Shown here: piece by piece, positions 40,894 through 50,167 of the stretch | Numbering within the stretch: position 1 is the first letter of the stretch | Layout: each line of letters starts with the position of its first letter | Origin: Sutcliffiella horikoshii DSM 8719 | Lineage (GTDB): Bacteria > Bacillota > Bacilli > Bacillales > Bacillaceae_I | Length of the DNA stretch: 64,000 nt | Direction: 5' to 3' | Assembly (NCBI GenBank): GCA_001648575.1 | Contig: LQXN01000060.1 | Coordinates: 183,478-247,477 of the forward strand | The notes under the pieces: generated by a model | Told to the model about the DNA's origin: nothing | Seen by the model: only the letters and a program-made list of their open reading frames with translations | Database searches by the model: none | Made by a program: the position numbers and the translations under genes

Positions 40894-42074
40894 GATTCTC
40901 TCTCCTTTCTTGCTTTTCCAAGGAAAAAGGTCACATCGCTAAATGACGCGGTGCATGCGTCCACATTTTCCACGCCCGCAATATCCTGAAGGACGACCTT
41001 TTTCCCTTTCTGTCTTTTCTCGTTGGCAAAAGCAATGGCTTCGCCTCTTCTTTCCTGACTGAAGAGGACACCATGGATATCGACCTCTACCTTTTGGATG
41101 TTTTGCGCTTCTAACACTCGATCCAAATGAATGCCAAAACCTGTGGCCGATTTCTCGCGGTTGAATTTTTCAAACAGCTTATCATAACGCCCGCCGTTAC
41201 CTATAGGGAAGCCGATATTCCCGGCATAAGCCTCAAAAACGATTCCTGTGTAATAGCTCATATGACTGACAATGTTCAAATCCAGCTTCACAAAATCGGT
41301 GACTCCATATGCCTCAAGCATCGTCCAAAGCTGCTCAAGTTCCTGGATTGCCTTCTTGCCTGCTTCCCCATCAAGTACTTCTTTTGCCAATTCGATATTG
41401 GAGGAATCCCCTCTTAATGTTAATAAACTTAACAGGCGTTTCTTATCGATGGAGGATAGCGGCAGGCTTTTCACATGCTCTCGGTATCCCACGTAATTTT
41501 TTTCATATAAGTATCTTCTTAATGTTGCTGCGCGCTCTTCATTTCCGACTATGTCGAGGAAAATTTCTTGAAGGAAGCCGATATGTCCGATTGCGACAGT
41601 GAACATGGAAAGTCCAGCTTTTTTCAACAGATCGACAAGCAAAGCAATCATCTCAGCATCTGCACTGATGGAGCGGTCTCCGATGCACTCGACCCCGATC
41701 TGCTCAAACTCCGCCGGTCTTCCCGCTTCATTTTGCTGGGCACGGAACACATTTGCAGAGTAGGCAAGTCGCTGTGGATAGCCTTCATTTACGAGCCTGG
41801 AAGCCGCCACCCTTGCAATCGGTGCCGTCATGTCTGGTCTTAAGACAAGTGTATGTCCCTGCTGATCTAGAAGCTTGAAAAGCTGCTGATCTAAAATCGC
41901 GGACGCATCCCCTACCGTTTCGTAGTATTCAAGGGTCGGTGTTTCCATGAATTGATAGCCCCATTTATTGATTTCGGCTGTCATAATGTTTTTCACTCGT
42001 TGTTTTGCTTCATATAAGGAAGGAAGCGTATCCCGCATTCCTAGTGGTTTTTCAAACATGAATGGTTTTGACAT
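40890..42074 (-). CDS. hisZ: ATP phosphoribosyltransferase regulatory subunit HisZ
   Basis: Histidyl-tRNA-synthetase-like protein that forms an octamer with short HisG and provides histidine feedback. 394 residues: '[16 protein letters not shown]', '[15 protein letters not shown]', '[31 protein letters not shown]', '[10 protein letters not shown]', 'GNGGRYDKL'. The ATG at 42074 has AAAGGTGG upstream. First gene of the his operon. Confidence 0.95.
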   Translation of the reverse strand: MSKPFMFEKPLGMRDTLPSLYEAKQRVKNIMTAEINKWGYQFMETPTLEYYETVGDASAILDQQLFKLLDQQGHTLVLRPDMTAPIARVAASRLVNEGYPQRLAYSANVFRAQQNEAGRPAEFEQIGVECIGDRSISADAEMIALLVDLLKKAGLSMFTVAIGHIGFLQEIFLDIVGNEERAATLRRYLYEKNYVGYREHVKSLPLSSIDKKRLLSLLTLRGDSSNIELAKEVLDGEAGKKAIQELEQLWTMLEAYGVTDFVKLDLNIVSHMSYYTGIVFEAYAGNIGFPIGNGGRYDKLFEKFNREKSATGFGIHLDRVLEAQNIQKVEVDIHGVLFSQERRGEAIAFANEKRQKGKKVVLQDIAGVENVDACTASFSDVTFFLGKARKERES

Positions 42075-42510
42075 GTGGATATCCACCTTTTTAAAGGGCT
42101 GTTTTCGTAAACTTTGTTGCTGGTTCGAATACTCAAACTAGCCGTTATTTTGCTTGCTGTCGTGCTCTTTTCTTGGTTAAAAGTAATAGACTGCATGCCT
42201 ATTTTACTGTTTCTAAGCTGTGAAAAGTCCAATTGCCGACTTTTCACTAGTGAATAGCAATAATCTTTGCGAAAAGATCATTTTAAAATAATCTGAAATC
42301 CTTTAGTTCGCTAATATGGTAACATACTAACAAAATGAAGCTTATTGGTCAAGTGTTAGTGGTTGGAGTTGTGGTCTTCTATATTTTGGGTAAAAAAAGG
42401 CACTTTATCCTTGTAGACAAAGTGCTTGTTGTGTTGGAAGTGGTGATTGTATTATTGTGAAGACTAAATTATATTATTATGAAGACTACTTTGACGAGAA
42501 GGGCGAATCT
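42075..42510. other. Region upstream of hisZ
   Basis: I see no T-box motif (no AGGGTGGNACCGCG on either strand). The exact 20-mer ACTTTTCACTAGTGAATAGC (about 42239-42258) is shared with 24045-24064. A promoter for hisZ was not securely placed. Confidence 0.5.
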
Positions 42511-43165
42511 TAGATTGTCTTCATATTTGGTTGTGATGACAATACTGAACAATCCTGAGACGAATTTTTCTCCGAGAGAATGTCTTCCTACCGCTTATGA
42601 AGACAATCTTGATTACGATTTTTCTGTGAGATTGTCTTTATACGCTTATAATGACATTCTTGAGCTGGTTTTCACAGTGAGATTGTCTTCATCACTCTTA
42701 TAATGACAATCTTGAACTGATTTTCACTGTGAGATTGTCTTCATCACACTTATAATGACAATCTTGAACTGGTTTTCACTGTGAGATTGTCTTCATCAGC
42801 CTTATAATGACAATCTTGAACTGATTTTCACTGTGAGATTGTCTTCATTACACTTATAATGACAATCTTGAACTGATTTTCACTGAGAGATTGTCTTCAT
42901 TACACTTATAATGACAATCTTGAACTGGTTTTCACTGTGAGATTGTCTTCATCACTCTTATAATGACATTCTTGAACTGGTTTTCACTGTGAGATTGTCT
43001 TCATCAGCCTTATAATGACAATCTTGAACTGACCTTCACTGTGAGATTGTCTTCATCAGCCTTATAATGACAATCTTGAACTGATTTTCACTGTGAGATT
43101 GTCTTCATCACTCTTATAATGACATTCTTCTTTCCAATTTCACAGTAAGATTGTCTTCATTCCTC
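42511..43165. repeat. 52-bp tandem repeat array, about 12 units
   Basis: Units start GAGATTGTCTTCATCA at 42576, 42628, 42679, 42731, 42783, 42835, 42887, 42939, 42991, 43043, 43095 and 43147 (52-bp spacing, 51 once). Each reads on to CTTATAATGACAATCTTGAA and CTGATTTTCACTGT and contains AGATTGTC...GACAATCT, an 8-bp inverted repeat. The first units are diverged. There are no variable spacers, so it is not CRISPR. It lies between hisZ and yvoF, both on the minus strand. Confidence 0.9.
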
Positions 43166-43237
43166 CTAGAGGATCTCTCCAGCTCGAACATCCTATTATA
43201 AGGGCTCAATCCTCAGTTCACCCTCCCAATTTCTAGC

Positions 43238-43750
43238 CTAAAACTTCATCCGCTCCTGCATCTCTTCCTTGGTGTAGATGATGCGCATTGGATTGCCCCC
43301 GACGAAGGCGCCTTCTGGGACATCTTTATGTACAAGCGTGCCTGCGGAGACGATTGCGCCGTCACCGATGATAACGCCTGGCAGGATGGTGGTGTTCGCA
43401 CCGATCATGACTTCGCTGCCTATCTCCACATCGCCGAGGCGGTATTCCTTGACCAGGTATTCGTGGGCAAGAATCGTCGTGTTATAGCCGATGACCGTAT
43501 TACGGCCCACACTGATTCTTTCCGGGAACATGACATCAAGCATCACCATCAGGGCGAAGGATGTCTGGTCTCCTACCTTCATGCGGAGAAAGGTACGGTA
43601 CAGCCAGTTTTTCATCCCGAGGAACGGAGTATACCTTGCAAGCTGAATGACAGCGAAATTTTTGACAACTTTTAAAAAAGGGACCGTTTTGTAGACATGC
43701 CAAAGGGAATTTGCGCCTTCCACAGGGTAACGCGTCGTCCGTCTACTCAC
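43238..43750 (-). CDS. yvoF: Acyltransferase with left-handed beta-helix (YvoF type)
   Basis: 170 residues with hexapeptide repeats from about 90 on ('[15 protein letters not shown]', '[38 protein letters not shown]', 'GGNPMRII'), the layout of CoA-dependent O-acetyltransferases. Substrate unknown. Overlaps ppaX by 8 nt, conserved order yvoF-ppaX-yvoD-lgt-hprK. Confidence 0.92.
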   Translation of the reverse strand: MSRRTTRYPVEGANSLWHVYKTVPFLKVVKNFAVIQLARYTPFLGMKNWLYRTFLRMKVGDQTSFALMVMLDVMFPERISVGRNTVIGYNTTILAHEYLVKEYRLGDVEIGSEVMIGANTTILPGVIIGDGAIVSAGTLVHKDVPEGAFVGGNPMRIIYTKEEMQERMKF

Positions 43751-44393
43751 CCTTATTCACTCCGACAAGGGGCAGGATGTCTTCCATATGTGTCAACATA
43801 TAATCCGGCTCAAAGGATTGCAGGTATTCTACTCCCTTGATGGTCCAGCTTACAGCGGCCGTTTTTGTGCCGGCGTTTTTGCCTGCTAAAATATCATGAT
43901 AGTTATCTCCCACCATGATGGCTTCCTCAGGGCTTGCGCCAAGCTGCCGGAGGGCAAGTTGGACAGGTTCCGGATCTGGTTTCGCATTGGTGACATCGTC
44001 TAGACAAACGACCACATCAAAGAACTGGTCGAGCCCTGTAAGCTTCAGGCCCATCACGACGGTCTGACGCATTTTCGTCGTTACGATACCAAGCTTCAAC
44101 CCCTTTTCATGAAGGATCTTCACCGTTTCATATACCCCGTCAAATTCTTTTACTAACCTGTCATGGTTGGTCATATTGAAGCCGCGGTAATGTGTGACCA
44201 TTTCATCCACTCGGGATTCATCCATTTTAACAAAGGTATCGTAAAGAGGGGGGCCGAGAAAAGTAAGGACGTCTTCACGGCCGTATTGTTCCGGATAATA
44301 GTGGTTCAGCGTATGAAGAAACGATTCGATAATCAGGTCGTTTGTATCAATCAGTGTTCCGTCTAAATCAAAAAGCAGCGTGTTAATGGTCAT
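43743..44393 (-). CDS. ppaX: Pyrophosphatase PpaX
   Basis: HAD-family hydrolase that removes pyrophosphate released when HprK dephosphorylates Ser-P-HPr. 216 residues: motif I '[13 protein letters not shown]', motif II '[10 protein letters not shown]', motif III/IV 'NAKPDPEPV' and '[16 protein letters not shown]'. The ATG at 44393 with AAGGAAG upstream matches the family start. Confidence 0.95.
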   Translation of the reverse strand: MTINTLLFDLDGTLIDTNDLIIESFLHTLNHYYPEQYGREDVLTFLGPPLYDTFVKMDESRVDEMVTHYRGFNMTNHDRLVKEFDGVYETVKILHEKGLKLGIVTTKMRQTVVMGLKLTGLDQFFDVVVCLDDVTNAKPDPEPVQLALRQLGASPEEAIMVGDNYHDILAGKNAGTKTAAVSWTIKGVEYLQSFEPDYMLTHMEDILPLVGVNKGE

Positions 44394-45327
44394 AAGATGC
44401 TTCCTTTCTTTTCTCAAGTTCAATTCGCTTCCAGATGTAGGCTACGGCTATTGTAAGCAGGATGGCTGTGACTATCCTTATTAAAAGCAACGGCCAGACT
44501 GGTATTCCAAGCGGGATGAAGATCAGCGTATCCTCCACAACGGCATGGCAGGCAACAAGGAAGATGAATGCGAGCGTAAGATCCTTCTTACTTACATTAT
44601 CCTCTTTTACCGCCTGTATCATGACTCCAGCACCATAAGCAAGGCCGATTAACAGTCCCGCAGCCATGGTGGTGGAGGTGTTCTCCTTCATGCCAAGCAT
44701 TCTGGTGAAGGGACCCATTTTTTTTGAAAAGACCCCAAGCCAGCCAAGCTCTTTCATGTACTGCACAAGGATCATGAGAGGGATGACGATGATTGCAAGC
44801 TGCACGATTCCCATCAATCCGCGTTGGGTAGCATCAAGCAGGATAGGGAAGAAGCCTGTAACCGCCTCCTCCGACCTTGCCACCATCCCATACTGGGCAA
44901 GCTCGCCCCCGCCATTCCAAGCAAGGTTGATGATGATTCCGGAGAAAAATGCCAGCCCCAATCTGACGACAAGGATGACCCATATTTTCAATCCCACTTT
45001 TGCAGCGACCGTCGATTCCACCAAAAGGTTATGGGAAAAAGACAACATCACTGCCAAAATAAATACTTCTTTCACTGTCAAATCAAGGGTGAGTATCGCC
45101 CCGATCCCGGCATAGAGATTCAAAAAATTGCCGATAACAAGGGGAATGGCCGCTTCTCCCGACAAACCGAATATCCCCATAACCGGCGCAATTGCATTTA
45201 TCAAATACTGTAACAAAGGTGTATGCTGCAGGATACCGACTAAAATGGTGACAGGGAAAATCACTTTCCCAAGCGTCCAGGTTGTCCCAAGCCCCACCTT
45301 CAGCCCCCGTTTGAATGTTTGAAACAT
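44383..45327 (-). CDS. yvoD: Nucleoside-recognition (Gate) domain membrane protein YvoD
   Basis: 314-residue polytopic membrane protein with 7-9 TM segments and duplicated Gate-like domains ('[19 protein letters not shown]', '[21 protein letters not shown]'), '[12 protein letters not shown]' and '[12 protein letters not shown]'. Function unknown, possibly transport. The ATG at 45327 has GGGAGGGG upstream. Overlaps ppaX by 11 nt. Confidence 0.85.
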   Translation of the reverse strand: MFQTFKRGLKVGLGTTWTLGKVIFPVTILVGILQHTPLLQYLINAIAPVMGIFGLSGEAAIPLVIGNFLNLYAGIGAILTLDLTVKEVFILAVMLSFSHNLLVESTVAAKVGLKIWVILVVRLGLAFFSGIIINLAWNGGGELAQYGMVARSEEAVTGFFPILLDATQRGLMGIVQLAIIVIPLMILVQYMKELGWLGVFSKKMGPFTRMLGMKENTSTTMAAGLLIGLAYGAGVMIQAVKEDNVSKKDLTLAFIFLVACHAVVEDTLIFIPLGIPVWPLLLIRIVTAILLTIAVAYIWKRIELEKRKEASYDH

Positions 45328-45384
45328 GATGCCCCTCCCCTGAAGTAGCCTATCCATCTTTCTTTGTGTAGTGGAGGCTTTCGA

Positions 45385-46248
45385 TTACTTTTTAGATTCC
45401 GATCTATTTTTGGAATCCATATAGCGCTCTTTTTTCTCTGGATCCAAGTAGCGCTTGTTCGCCATGCCAAGCATTCTTCGCACAATAATAAGCACAATCG
45501 CAAGGATGACAAGTCCTATGGAGATTACTTGCGCAACTCTCAAGGTTTCCGTCAGCATCAGGCTGTCCGTTCGGAGACCTTCTATAAAATAACGTCCGAC
45601 AGAATACCAGATTACATAGCTCAAGAAGAGCTCACCGCGTCTAAAATTCGCTTTTCTAAGCAAGAGCAACAATGCGACTCCGACAAAATTCCAAATCGAT
45701 TCATATAGGAAAGTCGGATGATAGTAAGCTCCGTCAATATACATTTGGTTGACGATGAAGTCAGGCAGGTACAAGCCTTCCAGGAACTCTCTTGTGACCT
45801 CTCCTCCATGCGCCTCCTGGTTCATGAAGTTGCCCCAGCGCCCGATGGCCTGACCTAAAAGTATACTTGGGGCACCTATATCCGCAAGCTTCCAGAACGA
45901 TATACCCCTGATTCTAGCAAAAATGACCCCCGTGGTGATGGCACCAATCAATCCACCATGTATCGCAAGTCCACCTTCCCATATTTTCAGGATGTCTCCC
46001 GGGTTCTGGGAATAATGATCCCATTGGAAAATAACATAATAAAGCCGTGCACAAAGGATGGCAATCGGGATGGCAAAAAGCACAAGATCGACAAACACAT
46101 CTTTATTCAGTCCGCGCCTTTCCGACTCCCTTGTCGCAATCCATAATCCAAGCAACGCTCCTGTACCGATGATGGCACCATACCAGTAAACCGTAATCGG
46201 CCAGCTGATCATTATAGGATTCAACGGCTCGATGCTTCCTAATAACAT
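45385..46248 (-). CDS. lgt: Prolipoprotein diacylglyceryl transferase
   Basis: Adds diacylglycerol to the lipobox Cys of prolipoproteins. About 287 residues, 7 TMs; '[13 protein letters not shown]' with the essential His, '[18 protein letters not shown]' Lgt signature, 'YHPTFLYES', and '[15 protein letters not shown]'. The ATG at 46248 is preferred over 46257 (no family support); the ribosome site is weak for both. Confidence 0.96.
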   Translation of the reverse strand: MLLGSIEPLNPIMISWPITVYWYGAIIGTGALLGLWIATRESERRGLNKDVFVDLVLFAIPIAILCARLYYVIFQWDHYSQNPGDILKIWEGGLAIHGGLIGAITTGVIFARIRGISFWKLADIGAPSILLGQAIGRWGNFMNQEAHGGEVTREFLEGLYLPDFIVNQMYIDGAYYHPTFLYESIWNFVGVALLLLLRKANFRRGELFLSYVIWYSVGRYFIEGLRTDSLMLTETLRVAQVISIGLVILAIVLIIVRRMLGMANKRYLDPEKKERYMDSKNRSESKK

Positions 46249-46270
46249 CTTCCCCACACTCCATTATCTA

Positions 46271-47209
46271 TTAAATGTCTTCATTCTCATTTTCACTGTT
46301 AATCACACCGGACAACCGGTTGGAGAACTGCTCGGCTGCATTCATCCCCATTCGCTTAAGACGGAAATTCATCGCCGCCACTTCAATGATAACGGCCAAA
46401 TTTCGCCCTGGACGAACCGGCACCGTCAGCCTTGTGATTTCTGTATCGATGATCTTCATCTTCTCTTCATCCAAACCTACCCGGTCATACTGCTTGTTTT
46501 TATCCCAAAGCTCAAGATTGATGACAAGTGTGATCCGCTTATAACTGCGGACCGCTCCCGCTCCGAATAAAGTCATAACATTTATGATTCCTAGACCCCT
46601 GATCTCAAGCAAATGCTCAATCAATTCCGGTGAATTCCCGATCAAAGTATCGGTATCCTCCTGTCTGATTTCCACACAATCATCCGCAACAAGACGGTGA
46701 CCACGCTTTACAAGCTCCAAGGCCGTCTCACTTTTACCAACGCCGCTCTTACCGGTGATAAGCACTCCCACCCCATAGATATCCACAAGCACACCGTGGA
46801 CAGCTGTAGTCGGCGCAAGCTTTCCTTCTAAATAGTTGGTAAGATGCGAGGAAAGTCTCGTTGTCTTCATCGGCGACCGCATAAGCGGCACACTTTCTTT
46901 CTCTGCAGCTTCTACAAGCTCCGCCGGCACTTCCATGTCCCTTGAAACAATGATGCCGGGAGTGATGTCCGTACAAAGCTGATTCATCCTCTCTCTTTTT
47001 TCCTTTGGCGTAAGCCTTTCAAAAAAAGATAACTCCGTTTTCCCGAGCAACTGAATACGCTCTGCAGGATAATAGGTGAAATAACCGGCTATCTCTATAC
47101 CAGGGCGGGAAATATCACTCGTCGCAATCGGACGATTAACACCCTCTTCCCCACCAATCAATTCAAAACTAAACTTTTCAATCAAATCCTTCGTGCGAAC
47201 CTTTGGCAA
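46271..47209 (-). CDS. hprK: HPr kinase/phosphorylase
   Basis: Phosphorylates Ser46 of HPr and Crh, controlling carbon catabolite repression. 312 residues. P-loop '[16 protein letters not shown]' (about 146-161), signature '[21 protein letters not shown]', '[21 protein letters not shown]'. The start TTG at 47209 is chosen because AAGGAGG lies 8 nt before it and the product then reads MPKVRTKD, close to B. subtilis MAKVRTKD; an ATG at 47227 is part of the ribosome site. Confidence 0.95.
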   Translation of the reverse strand: MPKVRTKDLIEKFSFELIGGEEGVNRPIATSDISRPGIEIAGYFTYYPAERIQLLGKTELSFFERLTPKEKRERMNQLCTDITPGIIVSRDMEVPAELVEAAEKESVPLMRSPMKTTRLSSHLTNYLEGKLAPTTAVHGVLVDIYGVGVLITGKSGVGKSETALELVKRGHRLVADDCVEIRQEDTDTLIGNSPELIEHLLEIRGLGIINVMTLFGAGAVRSYKRITLVINLELWDKNKQYDRVGLDEEKMKIIDTEITRLTVPVRPGRNLAVIIEVAAMNFRLKRMGMNAAEQFSNRLSGVINSENENEDI

Positions 47210-47359
47210 AGCCAAAACCTCCTTCAATATAAAAACACCTTTAGTGTTCTTTTCCTATGTAGAAACAACCTTTTCTCATTTTAGCACTATTTGACTTTTT
47301 TATTAAGTGGGAGGATTGGGGGAGTGGAATTTGTGGTGAAGTGCTCTGGGGAATAGTAC

Positions 47360-47389
47360 AAAAAACGCGAACCATATAATTGGTTCGCG
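47360..47389 (-). terminator. yvlD terminator hairpin with T-run (outer copy)
   Basis: On the minus strand CGCGAACCAATTATATGGTTCGCG followed by TTTTTT. An identical hairpin lies at 47601-47624 on the other side of a mobile element. Confidence 0.8.
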
Positions 47390-47390
47390 C

Positions 47391-47600
47391 CAGTGTGTAG
47401 ACAAAGCTCTTTTCGAGTTATAAAATCCCAGTTGATCATAGTGGAAGGAGCGTAGACTCCTGCGGGAGGAAGGGACAGGTAAGACCCCGCAACGGAGTGA
47501 GGAGGCTTACGGACCGCCCGCTGGAAAGCGAAGCTCCTGCAACGGAGATCAACCGTTCCAACAGATAACACAACTGATTTTTAGTTTGTCAACAGTCTGA
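47391..47600 (+). mobile_element. MITE-like element, subfamily A, flanked by identical terminator hairpins
   Basis: 210 bp, ends CAGTGTGTAGACAAAG and TTTGTCAACAGTCTGA, core at about 47433-47556. The 24-mer hairpin CGCGAACC...GGTTCGCG is found identically on each side (47366-47389, 47601-47624). No ORF. Confidence 0.87.
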
Positions 47601-47624
47601 CGCGAACCATATAATTGGTTCGCG
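47601..47624 (-). terminator. yvlD terminator hairpin, inner copy
   Basis: Identical to the outer copy, next to the yvlD stop, but without a T-run since the element starts right after it. Confidence 0.7.
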
Positions 47625-47631
47625 CATCGTT

Positions 47632-47991
47632 CTAGTTCTTTTTTTGCAAAGGCTCGACAATGGCCTTTTGAATAAGCAGGTTAAGCAATGCAATGACAAT
47701 CGCCGCAAGGATTGCAGTTCCAAATCCATCGATATTAAAGGCATCTCCCATCAGGAAGGCCGTCAACATCAACGTGATGGCGTTAATGACGAAAAGGAAT
47801 AACCCTAGGCTGAGCAGTGTGACCGGCAATGTCAGAATGACCAAAACCGGCCTTACGATGGTATTCAGTACCGCCAAAATCAGACTGGCGATGATGGCAG
47901 CTCCGACTCCGCTCAGCTGGAACGAGTCAAAATAACCTGCCACCACTATTAATACTAATGCATTGACGAGTATACTGATTGCCCATCTCAT
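47632..47991 (-). CDS. yvlD: Phage holin family 4/YvlD membrane protein
   Basis: 119 residues with four TM helices; 'ASLILAVLNTIVRPVLVILTLPVTLLSLGLF' is the hallmark of the YvlD/holin 4_2 family. Exact function unknown; in B. subtilis the yvlABCD operon is controlled by cell-envelope stress (SigW). 1-nt overlap with yvlC. Confidence 0.9.
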   Translation of the reverse strand: MRWAISILVNALVLIVVAGYFDSFQLSGVGAAIIASLILAVLNTIVRPVLVILTLPVTLLSLGLFLFVINAITLMLTAFLMGDAFNIDGFGTAILAAIVIALLNLLIQKAIVEPLQKKN

Positions 47992-48191
47992 CAGCGTACC
48001 TCATTCTCCTCATTAGGGAGTAAGAATGTCAGCACAATGTATGTGAGAATTAACGGCATGACACCTGTCGGGAATAGAAGGATGACAAAGATGACACGCA
48101 GGAGGTTTGAATCCACTCCTAAATATTTTGCAAGTCCACCAAGTACACCGGCTAGCTTACGGTCATACTTGGAACGTATAAGTCGTTTCAT
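47991..48191 (-). CDS. yvlC: PspC-domain protein YvlC
   Basis: 66 residues; PspC domain 'KLAGVLGGLAKYLGVDSNLLRVIFVIL' with a C-terminal TM. Linked to envelope stress. The ATG at 48191 has GAGGTG 8 nt upstream; one at 48197 lies too close. 4-nt overlap with the yvlB stop region. Confidence 0.9.
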   Translation of the reverse strand: MKRLIRSKYDRKLAGVLGGLAKYLGVDSNLLRVIFVILLFPTGVMPLILTYIVLTFLLPNEENEVR

Positions 48192-48193
48192 GT

Positions 48194-49396
48194 TCATTTC
48201 ACCTCATATGGTTTGATTAATATCGATCCTGTTGTCGTTTCAGCCAGGATGTAAGTCAACGGTGCATCTTCTTTCTTTGCTTTAAAATGAAGCGCCTTTT
48301 GGACAACTTCATTCTTTTCTTCCACTACATCCATGCCTGGTACTTCACAAGTGAAGCTGCCCAGGTTAGTTTTCAGCTCTGCCTCCAAAGAATTGACCGT
48401 CGGAATGAACAGGTCGACACTGCCTGTTTTCGTTTTTGCCATGATGGATCGTGCTGCAGATCCTGTAAGTTCTCCGACAACACTTCCATTAAAGCTCTGA
48501 ACATCAAGCTTTTCAATATTTCCACGCACCTCCAACATACCGTTGATGGTTTCCGCTTCAATTTCTTTCGCATCGCAATCTGTCAGCTTGATATGGCCGT
48601 TTGCCGTTTCCGCTTCAATATAGTCACTCTCCAGGTTATTCCATGTAATCGAGCCATTTGCCGACTTCAGCTTCATCGACTTTACATGTAAACCTTCCCC
48701 TGAAATCGGTCCATTAAACATACGGATATTCAGGTTATCGTATTTTTCTTCCGGTACATATACCGTCGCATTCACTTTTATGTGCTTCTTCTGAACGGAA
48801 AATCTCAGTTTTCCTGCTTCTATGGAAAATAGCACCTCATTCAAGAAGGCTTTGCGGGCATCGTCCTGGGACTTCTCCTCATACACCTTCGCCTCGCACT
48901 CAATCTTCACATCGTTCTCTTTCCAAGGGACCACCTTGACCGCCCCATTGGCCACATCCAAATCGATGTGTTGCAAGTGAACATCCGATTGCTGGAAAAT
49001 ATGTTGAAGTGAAATCGAAGGTCCAAAGTTGAAATCCAAATCCAGATCCTTGATCTTTTGAAGGGCACTTCCGACAAAATCCAAGATGTTATTTTTAAAA
49101 GAGGAAGCCTGCTTACTGTAGGAATCGAACTTTGATTTGTCATAAGAGCCAGACCCAGTTTTAGAATGCGAACCTGAGTTTGAATTCGAAAAGACCTTCG
49201 TAGATAATGCTTGAAAGATATTCTCTTCCGCTTCCTCAGAACCTTTAGCATCCTTGGTAAGCTCCGAAACAATCTCATCCTGCCTCAAATTCTTCTCTTC
49301 ACTATTCTTCTCCAAACTCTCCAATAAAATGATAGCCTCTTCCGCCGTCAACTTACCTTCCTCAACCAACTTTAAAATACGCTTACGCTCTTCCAT
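48194..49396 (-). CDS. yvlB: YvlB, DUF4097 adhesin-like protein
   Basis: 400 residues: N-terminal helical SHOCT-like segment ('EERKRILKLVEEGKLTAEEAIILLE'), a low-complexity Ser-rich stretch (about 65-95), then a DUF4097 beta-helical region of repeated 'VxxxNGxIxG/W' turns ('MFNGPISGEG', 'SANGSITW', 'TANGHIKL', 'TINGMLEV', 'SFNGSVVG'). Predicted cytosolic; partner of YvlC/YvlD. Function unknown. Confidence 0.88.
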   Translation of the reverse strand: MEERKRILKLVEEGKLTAEEAIILLESLEKNSEEKNLRQDEIVSELTKDAKGSEEAEENIFQALSTKVFSNSNSGSHSKTGSGSYDKSKFDSYSKQASSFKNNILDFVGSALQKIKDLDLDFNFGPSISLQHIFQQSDVHLQHIDLDVANGAVKVVPWKENDVKIECEAKVYEEKSQDDARKAFLNEVLFSIEAGKLRFSVQKKHIKVNATVYVPEEKYDNLNIRMFNGPISGEGLHVKSMKLKSANGSITWNNLESDYIEAETANGHIKLTDCDAKEIEAETINGMLEVRGNIEKLDVQSFNGSVVGELTGSAARSIMAKTKTGSVDLFIPTVNSLEAELKTNLGSFTCEVPGMDVVEEKNEVVQKALHFKAKKEDAPLTYILAETTTGSILIKPYEVK

Positions 49397-49527
49397 AAAC
49401 TTAACATCCTCCTTTTAAACTACTCTACCCTAAACCAAAAAAAATCTATAACACTTCTACGACTGAACCACCTTAAAAGTTTCACTTCTTGCTTTATACT
49501 CTTATTGTTGCATAAAAAGTTCGAAAA

Positions 49528-49565
49528 GGGGTCAGACCCCCGCAGGATTTTTTGAAACTATGTCG
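49528..49565. repeat. GGGGTCAGACCCC element, copy 2
   Basis: GGGGTCAGACCCC followed by CGCAGGATTTTTTGAAACTATGTCG. It resembles 23732-23775. It lies in the 285-nt gap between the divergent yvlB and the next gene. Confidence 0.55.
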
Positions 49566-49681
49566 TACGCCTCAAGGCTTAGTAGGTATTGCGTTGCCGC
49601 ATTATTTTTGGGTGCGGGTGGCTGCCATGGTATAATTGACTTAGTGTTTGGGTATAGATTGTGTGGAAGGAGTTAATTTTG

Positions 49682-50089
49682 ATGGATTTTATTATGGATC
49701 ATTTGCTGACTATCATTATTGTGTTAGTCGTTCTGTTTGTGGTTATACCCTTTTTGAAGAGCATATTGTCCAAACTTATCATCGTCGGGCTTGTTCTGGC
49801 CGGACTGATTTTCTTTGGAATTCTTGGACCTGATTTTACCGAATCATCCTCAAACTATGTCGAAAATACGATTCGTCCTGTAGTGACGGAAGAAATAGAT
49901 AAAGCGAATTTCGATTATAACGAAGATACTAAGGAATACTTGATTCAAAGTGCTTCCTTTCACCTGAAAGGAAAGCTGAATGAAAACAAAGGGGAGATCC
50001 GTTTCAGAGAAAAAACCTATGAGATGGATGTTCGCTTCCTAAAGGATATTATCAACCAGAAAGTTAAAGAACAAGAGACAAACCAATAA
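49682..50089 (+). CDS. Small membrane protein, function unknown
   Basis: 135 residues. Two hydrophobic stretches (about 8-27 and 30-48) at the N-terminus, then a charged domain 'EEIDKANFDYNEDTKEYLIQSASFHLKGKLNENKGEIRF' with 'YEMDVRFLKDIINQKV'. The ATG at 49682 has AAGGAG 9 nt upstream. It is divergent from yvlB and convergent with uvrA, with which it shares a terminator. No known family recognised. Confidence 0.75.
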   Translation: MDFIMDHLLTIIIVLVVLFVVIPFLKSILSKLIIVGLVLAGLIFFGILGPDFTESSSNYVENTIRPVVTEEIDKANFDYNEDTKEYLIQSASFHLKGKLNENKGEIRFREKTYEMDVRFLKDIINQKVKEQETNQ

Positions 50090-50097
50090 CTAACAAT

Positions 50098-50142
50098 AAA
50101 AAGGATGATGGACACGCCATGCCGGCTGCCATCATCCTTTTT
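50098..50142. terminator. Bidirectional terminator between the membrane protein gene and uvrA
   Basis: AAAAAGGATGATGG...CCATCATCCTTTTT, a 14-bp symmetric stem with A and T runs on both sides. Confidence 0.85.
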
Positions 50143-50167
50143 CTGTTCATCTATTACAAACTCCGAT

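Noticed and set aside
42075..42300. T-box riboswitch in front of the his operon
   Set aside because: No T-box consensus or terminator/antiterminator pair seen on the minus strand upstream of hisZ.
42511..43165. CRISPR array
   Set aside because: Units are contiguous 52-bp repeats without variable spacers, and no cas gene is nearby; it is a plain tandem repeat.
49661..49681. Upstream start of the small membrane protein
   Set aside because: The GTG at 49661 would put the AAGGAG ribosome site inside the coding region; the ATG at 49682 has normal spacing.
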